From contig NC_062257.1 in NCBI RefSeq assembly GCF_905475465.1, positions 6,510,001 to 6,574,000 of the forward strand: a DNA stretch of 64,000 nt, written 5' to 3'. Below, piece by piece: positions 21,597 to 32,200 of the stretch (position 1 is its first letter; each line of letters begins with the position of its first letter). The position numbers and the translations under genes were made by a program. The notes under the pieces are model-generated. The model was not told where the DNA came from, ran no database searches, and saw nothing but the letters and a program-made list of their open reading frames with translations. This DNA is from Pieris napi (Eukaryota; Arthropoda; Insecta; Lepidoptera; Pieridae).

Positions 21597-22290
21597 GCGG
21601 CCACTGACGATACGTCCATTAATCCGAATGGAGTAGTCGTCGTCCAAAATCGTCCCATGAATGGTAAAAACGTATTCCATTTGGATGGACGTCAGCCAGC
21701 TCTGGATTTCCAAAAGGATTGAAATCCATGCGTCCAGGCCAAATGGACGTCATCCGTGGCCGTCCGTCAATGGCAGAAACGTGCGCCACGCCATATGGAA
21801 GCAGTCCGAATTGTCCGTGAATGGGCGAAACGGCGTCCATTTTTTTGAGGTTTTTGTTTCAGTTTATGTTTTGATGTCGATGGTGGTGCATGTGCTGTGT
21901 ATTTGTCAAGCGTTATAATTTTATTTTTATTATGTCTTTGTCCGCGCGTGACTTTGTGTTGGAAGTAATAGAAAAAAATAAAAGTATTTCTATTTAAATA
22001 AATATATTTATATTATTAAATAAATAAAAGTATTTCTTTGTTTCAATCAATCCTTCATCCACCTTCTCTTAGTTTTTTTTTGTCTTTTTAATAAAATACA
22101 CACAACTGCTGCCACCAGTAAAGTATTGTTATCCATAGTTATTTATTTGTGTTCCGTACGATTGCAAAGTTCGAAGTGACGCCATGCATCCAAATGGAAG
22201 TATCGTGAATGGTACCGTATCTCGATAAATTTCCATTTGGAGTGCATCCAAAAGGAAGTCTACTAAATGGACGTATCGTCAGTGGCCGAC
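21597..22290. mobile_element. Non-autonomous DNA transposon with CGGCCACTGACGATACGTCC ends
   Basis: Left CGGCCACTGACGATACGTCC and right GGACGTATCGTCAGTGGCCG are perfect inverted repeats. Inner copies of TCCATTTGGATGGACG-like words make subterminal repeats. The interior holds no transposase. Superfamily unclear because the target duplication is ambiguous. It begins about 135 bases upstream of the start codon (21462) of the divergent minus-strand gene. Confidence 0.8.
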
Positions 22291-22572
22291 TTTAGGGATG
22301 TGATCAAATAATCGTGTTGCGTCATTGCGCAAGTTCATCACGCGCATTTTCAAATTATAATTGTAAGGGGTGACGTGCGCCATCACTTCTCTTTGTATTT
22401 GACTAAAGCCTTGGCCTAAAGAATGAACAAATGGATTATGGAAAAAATCATTGATTTGTGTATATAATGTCAATTGTTTATTTTTAATTAATAAAACCAT
22501 GATAAATAAAATATTTAAGGCGTTTATTTTTCAGTTAATACAAAAATTAGGAAAAAACGTTCAAATAAAAAT

Positions 22573-23470
22573 TATAATTGACCTATTCTTTTATTGATAA
22601 TTGTATTTTAATTTATTATAATTGACAGTGAAAATAAAATGGCAGAGTGACAGCACACTTGTTCTTTATTTGTTACGTCTTCCAAAAAGTAAGTTTTAAT
22701 ATGGCTGGCTTTGGCTTATATAGACTCATCCCCTCCAAGTGGCTGGCATTTGCGGTTGGCAGGCATGGCGGTTGGCTGGAGGGTTGGTCAACATGGCATG
22801 GCTTGGCTTTGACTTTGGCATTGGCTATGGCATTGGCTATGGCATTGGCTATGGCATTGGCTTTAGCTTGGCTTTGGCTTGGCTTTGGCTTGGCTTTGGC
22901 TTGGCTTTGGCTTGGCTTTGGCTTGGCTTTGGCTTGGCTTTAGCTTGGCTTTGGCTTGGCTTTAGCTTGGCTTTAGCTTGGCTTTGGCTTGGCTTTAGCT
23001 TGGCTTTAGCTTGGCTTTAGCTTGGCTTTAGCTTGGCTTTGGCTTGGCTTTGGCTTGGCTTTGGCTTGGCTTTAGCTTGGCTTTGGCTTGGCTTTGGCTT
23101 GGCTTTGGCTTGGCTTTGGCTTGGCTTTAGCTTGGCTTTGGCTTGGCTTTAGCTTGGCTTTAGCTTGGCTTTGGCTTGGCTTTGGCTTGGCTTTAGCTTG
23201 GCTTTAGCTTGGCTTTGGCTTGGCTTTGGCTTGGCTTTGGCTTGGCTTTGGCTTGGCTTTAGCTTGGCTTTAGCTTGGCTTTAGCTTGGCTTTGGCTTGG
23301 CTTTGGCTTGGCTTTAGCTTGGCTTTGGCTTGGCTTTAGCTTGGCTTTAGCTTGGCTTTAGCTTGGCTTTAGCTTGGCTTTAGCTTGGCTTTAGCTTGGC
23401 TTTAGCTTGGCTTTAGCTTGGCTTTGGCTTGGCTTGGCAGGATGTGACTGGCGACGTCACGTCCGTTACA
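22573..23470 (-). repeat. LTR (3' LTR of the element), 898 bp, with expanded minisatellite
   Basis: Shares its flanks (ATAATTGACCTATTCTTTTA to GGCGACGTCACGTCCGTTAC) with the other LTR. From about 22800 to 23435 it is a tandem array of the 11-mers TTGGCTTTGGC and TTGGCTTTAGC. The long Ala-Leu-Trp open frames across it are repeat translation. Confidence 0.9.
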
Positions 23471-23797
23471 CTCGGCCATCCTGAAACAGTTGTTCCCGTG
23501 GGAACAACAACTACAATTAGCTCTCTAATAAATCAATCAGATCTTCGGTTTCAAGTTGCTCATCTGAACTGCTGGCACTATCAGATACAGTATTAATGCT
23601 TTTATAGGGTCTTAACGAATCGGCAGATAGTAATCCAGTAAAACTCTTATATCCACGTAAACCCTTGTACTTCTCATTTGGTATCTATCATTGCCCACTA
23701 CCTTAGTTACGACATAAGGACCGGAATACATGTCGTCAAGTTTAGTGTTAACTTTGGATGCGCTACAAGTCGGTGTTTGTCGCCATAGGACCCTATC

Positions 23798-24250
23798 CTA
23801 GAAATCACCCTGCTTATAGATGTGAGCAGATTCTCGTTTTTTTGTCAAGTAACGTTTCATTGTAGTACTCGCTTTTAGTATCCTATCAGATGCTTTCTTT
23901 CGACGCGACTCTACTGGTTCAGAAACACGACCGGGAACCGCAACATCACATACTGATCTACCGGCCCGAGCAAACATCAAATCGTAAGGTTTGTAAATGG
24001 TGGTGTTATCAATTGTGTTGTTAATTCCCCAAATTATGTCGGGGAAAGAGTTAGCCCAATTGCTAGAGGCTTCACTGGGGTCTGTGGCTCGTAATGCATC
24101 CAATATTGTCTTATTTGTACGTTCCACTTGACCGATAGAACGCGGACAAGCGAGAGTATGTCTTAATTGTTTATCGTTCGAAAACTTCTTAAAGTTACTC
24201 GTGAACGCCTTTCCGTGATCGGTGACTATGTGATCAGAGAAGGAAAATAA
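23798..24250 (-). pseudogene. Integrase remnant of the LTR element
   Basis: A minus-strand frame (24127-23798) begins MERTNKTILDALRA and continues with WANSFPDIIWGINNTIDN and KPYDLMFAR, the end of a Ty3/gypsy integrase core. The upstream catalytic part is only recognisable in fragments up to about 24250. It is broken by frame changes. Confidence 0.8.
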
Positions 24251-24417
24251 ACGAAATATCCTTTGTAGTACTCGAATAGTTTAACCTATTGTCGTTCAAG
24301 GTTTTACGATAGAGCCTATCATCAATAATTTCGAAATTATTTTATATCCGCCGGTATTATCTTTTAATTGACTAACGATTGCGCTCAACTATCGTCCTGA
24401 CATTGCACCGTATAAAA

Positions 24418-24790
24418 TTAATCCGCCACTTCTAGACGATTCATGTTCATAGCATCAACCGGATGTCTACTAAGCGCATCTACATGTTTCATATGTTCTC
24501 CCGGCCTATACTCGACACTTATATCGTAATCTTGTTTAGAAAGCCACCACCTTCGCGATATGTGGTATAATGTCGCGTTTAGTAAGCGTAGCGCGGACTG
24601 CTGCACAATCTTAACCTTTTTCCCGACAATGTATACGCGAAAACGACGCAAAGATTCCACCGACTGCCAGAGTCTCAAACTCATAACTATGATACATGCT
24701 CTAGTAAAATATATAACGGGGCGCAACGTACCGTCAGTCTGCTTTTATAGAAGTATACCGGCTATTCCCAATTTACACGCGTCAGTCATA
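24418..24790 (-). pseudogene. RNase H remnant of the LTR element
   Basis: The minus strand reads TDACKLGIAGILL, then an in-frame stop, then QTDGTLRPVIYFTRAC and SKQDYDISVEYRPGEHMKHV followed by DALSRHPV, the RNase H domain end typical of Ty3/gypsy polyproteins. The stop and an internal deletion make it non-functional. Confidence 0.8.
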
Positions 24791-25039
24791 AATCAGTAGT
24801 TACGGGTTCACCTATATTATTGGCAAAAGTATGGCAAGCAGCAAAGGAAATTACCTGACTAGTGACTATACGGCTGTAACGGAGATTCCTGGCAGCTTTC
24901 AGCCCATGTTAGGACCTCTTCCGGCGACCACACGATAACCTCGCACCCGGTGTTGACGACTTTGATGTAACCATCTTCGCCACGGAGCAGGGTAGAGGGA
25001 TAAGAGTAGACCACCAAACTCGTAGTGTCGAGGTGGCGT

Positions 25040-25490
25040 TACCACATCGTTGCCGACCTTATTCTCCAGAACGCGCACTTGATGGAAAGAAGAGCCAGAT
25101 GGAAGTTTGTCTTTGTTGACTTCGCTGTTGATAGGTTATCTATCTATCTCTTCGCTATGGATAGGACATCGGTCAGATGAAAAGATTAACGTCGGCCATC
25201 TTGATGCTAGAGATGCTTTTTCCATTGCTCCCACGTATAATCGTAGTCCTACAGGCGCTTGTACCTCTTCTTCGCTTGACCTCGTAGTTTATCGTATATT
25301 CCTCAATGTCAAGGTCGAATTCCGGAGTCAAAAATGCAGCACGATGTACTTGTGACTTATTTGGAGCTTCATCAACACAGTCATCTTGAAGATCGCGTAG
25401 AGCCTTTATTACTTCTTTTTATTAGCAGATTCTTGAGCAGCTTCAGTGCCGGCGGTGAAGGATCTTCCTCCGACATTGATTCGTCAGAAG
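25040..25490 (-). pseudogene. Gag-like leader remnant of the LTR element
   Basis: Next to the 5' LTR (in minus orientation), an ATG at about 25478 opens MSEEDPSPPALKLLKNLL and soon meets a stop. It is at the position of gag, but no zinc knuckle was recognised. Confidence 0.35.
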
Positions 25491-25533
25491 GTCGAAAAAC
25501 TTGTGGTCGAGGTCGTTTTATCCCACTTCTGAG

Positions 25534-26057
25534 TATAATTGACCTATTCTTTTATTGATAATTGTATTTTAATTTATTATAATTGACAGTGAAAATAAAA
25601 TGGCAGAGTGACAGCACACTTGTTCTTTATTTGTTACGTCTTCCAAAAAGTAAGTTTTAATATGGCTGGCTTTGGCTTATATAGACTCATCCCCTCCAAG
25701 TGGCTGGCATTTGCGGTTGGCAGGCATGGCGGTTGGCTGGAGGGTTGGTCAACATGGCATGGCTTGGCTTTGACTTTGGCATTGGCTATGGCATTGGCTA
25801 TGGCTTTGGCTATGGCTTTGGCTTTAGCTTGGCTTTGGCTTGGCTTTGGCTTGGCTTTGGCTTGGCTTTAGCTTGGCTTTGGCTTGGCTTTAGCTTGGCT
25901 TTGGCTTGGCTTTAGCTTGGCTTTGGCTTGGCTTTAGCTTGGCTTTGGCTTGGCTTTAGCTTGGCTTTGGCTTGGCTTTAGCTTGGCTTTGGCTTGGCTT
26001 TAGCTTAGCTTTGGCTTGGCTTGGCAGGATGTGACTGGCGACGTCACGTCCGTTACA
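25534..26057 (-). repeat. LTR (5' LTR of the element), 524 bp
   Basis: Same flanks as the 898-bp LTR, but with a shorter array of the 11-mers TTGGCTTTGGC and TTGGCTTTAGC (about 25790-26025). Confidence 0.9.
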
Positions 26058-26309
26058 AAATCGAATACTTTTTAATCAATTTTTCATGCTATAAAAACAA
26101 TAGATTAATAAAAAAATCGATTAATTATGCAGAATGTCACATCCCTATAACTTATTCGAGCCTAGAAGCGCGTCAACGCTCGTACGAGTTGCGTACGCGC
26201 GTAAAAAATGCTAGTCCTTTAACCGACCTTAATGCAAAAGGCGCTATGTCGGTGGAGTTGGAGAAAAATGGAGGAACCCTTTCATAGATGGACCTAAAAG
26301 AATGGATTG

Positions 26310-26465
26310 TTATGATGGATATTTTACCCCAAGATAGCTGGTTCTACATAGTGGTGGTGTGGGGCAAAAACGCTCAGTTGTGGAACGGACGTCGAGGTGA
26401 TATGGGTGGAATTTCGTATTCTGCTTAGAAGTCCGGTGATGAAACTCAGCTGTATGAATTTGCAT
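26310..26465 (-). pseudogene. LINE reverse-transcriptase C-terminal remnant
   Basis: The minus strand reads AEFHHRTSKQNTKFHPYHLD, the same segment as in the LINE at 47680-48095, then diverges and is truncated. Confidence 0.75.
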
Positions 26466-26687
26466 ACTTTGTTGATAGATGGTAATAGGGAATAAATAAC
26501 CACAGGAATAAATTTTTATTAAATATGAATTTGACAATCTTAATGACAAAAGAATTACAAATTTATTTATACAAATTGCTATATTCATTTATATTATGTA
26601 TATACAATATTTCTTATCTAGCATAGTTAAGGCAATATAAATTAAAGATTTACTGACTCTTTCTCAGGGAGCGTTCAACACTCTTAG

Positions 26688-26952
26688 GGAGCGTTCAAGT
26701 ATTACGTAACGTATTTTGGGGTGGGGGGGTGTCCTTTTGTAAAACGTTACGATGCGGGGCGGGGATTAAATAACGCGTTATTGTTAAAAAAAAAATCGAC
26801 TTACATCAAATAATAGTAACTAAAGAGTCACTAGGTGGTCAAAAAACGTTTTACTATACTTGGGTACTGAAAAACGTTACGGCGAGTTACATGGGGGGGG
26901 GGGGTCAATAATCTCCAAAAATTGCGTTACGTAATACTTGAACGCTCCCTTA
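26688..26952. mobile_element. G-tract MITE (AGGGAGCGTTCAAGTATTACGT ends), copy 1
   Basis: Inverted ends AGGGAGCGTTCAAGTATTAC and GTAATACTTGAACGCTCCCT. Inside are G runs (GGGTGGGGGGG and G12), ACGATGCGGGGCGGGGATTA and AAAGAGTCACTAGGTGGTC. Non-coding. Confidence 0.85.
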
Positions 26953-27783
26953 CTTGGACGAGTTACATTTATAAGTAGTCTAGCTATTTTTTAATTATCA
27001 AATGTCGATATAATTATTGAAAGTAATTATATATAAACCCGTTAAAACAACATCAGGAATATAGGCACATAACTTTTCAGATAACAGAAATTTTCTGAAA
27101 TATCTGGATTAACGGTCTGTTCATTAATCGACTGATTCGATAGTTTAACACTGCCCTGTTACCGGTTTACCGATAACAATTATCGGCACATCTTTAATTT
27201 ATATTATTCAACCAAATCAATGTCCATTTTGCCACGTATTTAGGGAGGGGGGGGTCCCTTTTGTAAAACGTTACGATGCGGGGCGGGGATTAAATAACGC
27301 GTTATTGTTAATATTATTTCGACTTACACCGAATAATAGTAACTAAAGAGTCACTAGGTGGTCAAAAAACGTTTTACTATACTTGAGTACAGTACTGTAC
27401 TTGGGTACTGAAAAACGTTACGGCGAGTTACATGGGGGGGGGGTCAATAATCTCCAAAAATTGCGTTACGTAATACTTGAACGCTCCCTTACTTGGCAGA
27501 GTTACATTTATAAGTAGTCTAGCTATTTTTTAATTATCAAATGTCAATATAATTATTGAAAGTAATAGTATTATATATATAAACACGGTAAAACAACACC
27601 AGAAATACAGGCACATAACTTTTCATATAACAGAAATTTTCTAAAACATCTGGATTTGCGGTCTGTTCATTAATCGACTGATTCGATAGTTTAACACTGC
27701 CCTGTTACCGGTTTACCGATTACAGCTATCGGCACATCTTTAATTTATATTATTCAACCAAATCAATGTCCATTTTGCCATTT
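26700..27783. repeat. Tandem duplication of ~540 bp (MITE plus flank)
   Basis: The segment after copy 1 (26953-27236, from GAGTTACATTTATAAGTAGT to AATGTCCATTTTGCCA) recurs after copy 2 (27492-27783) with few differences. The whole MITE plus flank was duplicated head to tail. Confidence 0.85.
27240..27490. mobile_element. G-tract MITE, copy 2, in tandem duplication
   Basis: Almost the same as 26688-26952, but its left end is merged into a G run. It and the 290 bases that follow repeat the preceding unit. Confidence 0.8.
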
Positions 27784-28767
27784 ATTAAATACATCATCTT
27801 TACGCCCTGTTTTAGATTTCAAATATTTTCTGTGACATGAATGAAACACAATCTGTATTAGGTAATACACAAATCAATGCAATACAGAGCAAAGTAATTT
27901 GTTATTTAAACTGGAAGCATTTGTAGAAAATATTAAACTGGCAACATTATATCTATTACACAGGATGTACAACTCATAAACATTGATATTCTGTAATTTC
28001 TAAGTGATATAGTTTTGCTATCACGCAATTTCAAAAGAGAAATTGGACATAAATGTCGAAGTTGGGAAAATTATTAGCTATAACACTGATTTGCTAAATA
28101 AGTGGTAACCATGGTAACACAGTACTTTTAAAAATCCACGTTTTTAAATGAAAATTGTACTAAACTACACTTTTTTAAGGAAAAAATAATTGTCTTTGAT
28201 TTTCTTCTTTAATTTTGTTGTAATAATGTGTATATGTCTGTATGTGTATTTTTTTAATTAGAATCCTTTTAGTTAACCGTTAAGATTCTAAGATTTTTTT
28301 AAAGTAGGTACATACCTCTTTATTATATTTATTTTGGAAATGGCTTTAAAATTGTGCAATTAAATGTTTAATTTCAGTCTTAGATTATTGAAACTCCTGC
28401 AAAGTAGTGCAAATGTATTAACTTTAAAACGGATATAAACGTTTTACACTACATAACACATCCAGTACCAACTTTGCGCCGATAGATGGCGCTATAACAT
28501 ATAATAGACTCTTGTATTTGTCAACAAATTTTGAGTTAAATAAATTCAAATTTATATCCGTTAGAAAAAAGTTTTCTCAGCAATGAGTTACACCCTGTAT
28601 AATACTTTTAACAAAGATAGCGACCATTTAAGCTTTAAGCTCTTAACTGTGTATATTACATACTATAAGCATTAATTAGTTAATACATAATTTTGGAATA
28701 AACTGTAAAAAAAGTTAGCCAGAGCAGTTCTAATATTAAAATCGGTCCAGTAGGTTTGGAGTTAAGG
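27784..28767. other. Non-coding stretch, nothing recognised
   Basis: AT-rich DNA with no supported exon. It includes the word GATAGATGGCGCTATA near 28485, common in insect repeats, but no bounded element could be drawn. Confidence 0.3.
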
Positions 28768-29035
28768 GAGCGTTCAAGTATTACGTTACGCAATTTTTGG
28801 AGATTATTGACAAACCCCCCCCCCCCCCCATGTAACGCGCCGTAACGTACCCAAGTATTGTAAAACGTTTCGTTACCACCTAATGACTTTATACCTCAAC
28901 GTTACAATTATGTGCTGTAAAGTACTGGAAAGTCGCCAATTATATTAACGTAATTTAATCCCTGCCCCGCATCGTAACGTTTTATTCCCCCCCCCCCCCC
29001 AAATTCGTTACGTAATACTTGAACGCTCCCTAATT
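28768..29035. mobile_element. G-tract MITE, copy 3 (inverted)
   Basis: Ends AGGGAGCGTTCAAGTATTAC and GTAATACTTGAACGCTCCCT with two C runs of at least 13 bases. Located just past the LAMTOR1 3' end. Confidence 0.85.
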
Positions 29036-29249
29036 ACAGAAATACAAATCTACTTTATAGGTTATTCAAACATTTTTTTAAAATCTTTGTAAAATATAAT
29101 TAAAATAAGTTTATTTCTTTTTAAACTAAAAAAAATTGTTTCTTTACATATAAGAATTAATTCGTTATTTGAAGCTTATAGTACGTTAATCATCAGACAT
29201 CAGTCTACACGTCAGGGGCGTCGTCAGACATCGAGGCCCCACTCCTGCG

Positions 29250-32200
29250 CTATGGCACCCTGAAGGGCACCACCAGGTCTTCGTGATGCTCCACCCTGAG
29301 CTCGGAGATGGCTGCCGCGGCTTTCTTCACTGCATTCGTTATCTGTAATTTCAATTTAAAGATAACATATTTTGTTCACTTATTTTTTTTTTTTTTAAAG
29401 ACAATTCACACCAATTGACCTAGTCCCATGCTAAGCTGGTGAAGCTTGTGTTATGGGTACAAGGCAACGGATATATATACATTTTATAGATAGATAGACA
29501 TATAATTAGGTACATTAGGTACCACTTAGATAAACGTATTGAATAGTTTTTATTTGTTTGTTTCCTTTTATAAATTCTTGAACCATTTTGTAGTTAATTG
29601 TATTATTATGTATTCCATATTTGGCTATATTTTTAATGTAACTGTTTGTAATTGTATATAATTTATGTTAGCTGTAGGTTTACAAATAAATAAATAAATA
29701 AATAAATAAATACATATTTAAACACCCAAGAACTAAGCACAACACCAAATGCTCATCACATCGATGTTCGTCTCAGCCGGGGATCGAAAGCGGGACCCAT
29801 GGATTCGCAGTCAGGGGTACTAACCACTAGACCAATGAGTCGTCAAAACTGTATAGTTTTTACCTAATGGGGGCCGTTCAAGTATTACGTAAGCACTATA
29901 GGGGGCAGGGGGGAGTCTTTGATTTTCTTTTTTGGTGATTACGTCAACAGTAATTATTTACTTTTTTACACATATCACCCACACATTGTCTATGCTTGAA
30001 AACGAAATGCATTTTCGAGGATTCCTACTAAAAATTAATACGTTTATGTACTATTATTGTTGCGAGCTGTCCTTACTTTTGCTGACAAGGGGATGGGGGG
30101 GGGGGGATAAATTGCAGTAAATCTGCTTACGTCCGTGCCACTAGACCTACGATGGTTTCCTTCACTGTACGACACATAATAGAAAAAGATGTCTTATATA
30201 ACGAAGTGAAGGGAAGGGAAGGGAAGTTGGAGTAAAACGTTACGATGCGAGGCGGGGATTGAATTACGCGTTATTGTTAATATTATTTTCGACTTTCCAG
30301 TACTTTACACCGCATAATGGTAAGTTTTAGGTATAAAGAGTGACTCGGTGGTGGTATGGGGTACAGATAAACGTTACGGCGCGTTACATGGGGGGGGGTC
30401 AAGAATCTCCAAAAATTGACTTACCAGATCCTTATCTGCACAATCCGGTGGTGGACCATTGAGAATCACTTTGGAGAGGGTCGGTGGAACGTCAGCTAAT
30501 AATTTTACAGGTATCTAAAAGTAATTTAACATTAATATAGTGAAATTAAATTATTAGGCAAGTAGATGATCAGCCTTCTGTGTTAGGTTAGTTGAGTCTA
30601 AGGTATTCCAGATGATCCTAAAGATTTTATACGGGCAAGTGTTTTTTTTTTTTTATAGGAACGAGCCTATCGGACGCCCATAAGGGGCAATCATCGCAAT
30701 CCATATTTTTCCATTTCAACCATTTGGTGGGTATAAAGAACAGTCCATTGGTACAGCCGTGATTTGAATTAAAGAAAATCAAATTTATGGTGAAGCTCTG
30801 TGAGTGCTGTCAGCTGTCATATATCGTCGACAATGACATAAGAAATTTCTATGTCATAAACTGAGATTTGACAGTACTTTCAAATATATATAATACTGGT
30901 TTAATGAAATTTCCTATACAAACTCATGGGTTTGTATTAAATAAATAATTATTTAATTAAACAGACATGAAAATACTAATTACAAATCAGTCTCGATGCT
31001 TGAGACTAATAATTTAAAAAAGTATTAATTTCTTTACAGGCAAAACTTCAGACTGACTTTAAAGTAAAATTCTTCGAGCGAGCTGTTTTGACCTTAGTAG
31101 TAGTTCAATTGTATTAGAAAAAGCAAATAATCACGAATCAGAAATCTTAGGGCCAGAGTTTAAAAGGCTGGATATTAGTACATCCAATACAGGAATACTG
31201 GATATTTTTCATTAAAAAAATCTGTAAAAATGATCCAACAAGATTTCATAAAAGGCATAGAACACGAATTTTTTGATAACTTTTCCACCATTTGATCAGA
31301 CTTGACGGAGACGCTATACATACACAAAAGAAGTCAGTCACAACAGCCTTACCGGTGGAGTTAGTGCTGCTGAAGCTGCTCGGGCTGTGTAAGCTCTCAC
31401 TCTTTCACTATATGCATTAGCTTCTAGCGAGTATGGGCCTAGAGCCCCCACATCTATTACATTACTGAAATAGTATTAAATGTCTCATTACTAAATATCA
31501 TTAAAACAGGTTACATTGATTAGATTAAAAAATCTTGTCTTTCAGTATCGGTTTTCTATATTTGTTCTTTGCCAAAATAATTAATTTTATACTTTAGGCA
31601 TAACTACTAAACATAAGACAGATCTTATTGTAAATTTAAACCATTCTCGAATCCACTCGAACTCACAAAATATTTCATCAACCATTATTTTTATTATTTT
31701 TTGTCCAGCCGTTAAGTAGTGCAATTACAAACACACACATAAGTTTTATATATATAAAGATATTTTTCAAATGTTATATAATATTTGATTTTTGAAGTTA
31801 TACTTCTTTAGGCGCGTTATGAAAAATTGATGAGTGAATTTTACGATGCGCGCGCACCGTGACACAAAATTAACAGAATGAAGTTGCCCACGGAAGATGC
31901 TACGGCATTGGACATAATTTAAAAACAACATTCGAATAATAATAGAATTTATGTTACACTTAATGTAAGAGAATAATAATAAATATTTATTTATTTCATT
32001 TTTCAAATGTAAACTGAACTTTATTGACTATAATGACTCCTTTTTCAGTCTTTGATTATTTAATTGTAATTAATTATTTGCATGCAATCAAAAACTATTT
32101 TTAATAATGCCAAAGAAGCATAACTTCTTACGCGCGTACAATAAGTACACGCACCCTTTTTTTAAGCTAGAAATGTAAATTTATTATAATTCTATTAAAT

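Larger units (their letters stand above)
22573..26057 (-). mobile_element. Decayed Ty3/gypsy-type LTR retrotransposon
   Basis: Two direct terminal repeats (22573-23470 and 25534-26057) flank 2.06 kb of internal DNA, and AAAT on each side (22569-22572 and 26058-26061) is a likely target duplication. On the minus strand the LTR starts TGTAACGGACGTGACGTCGC, a gypsy-like start. Internal remains on the minus strand are a gag-like start (about 25480), RNase H (24790-24418) and integrase (24250-23798). Protease and most of the reverse transcriptase are deleted, so the copy is dead. Confidence 0.85.

Noticed and set aside
22647..23020. Open frames of repeated Ala-Leu-Trp-Gly residues
   Set aside because: Pure translation of the 11-bp LTR minisatellite. 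The same occurs in the second LTR.
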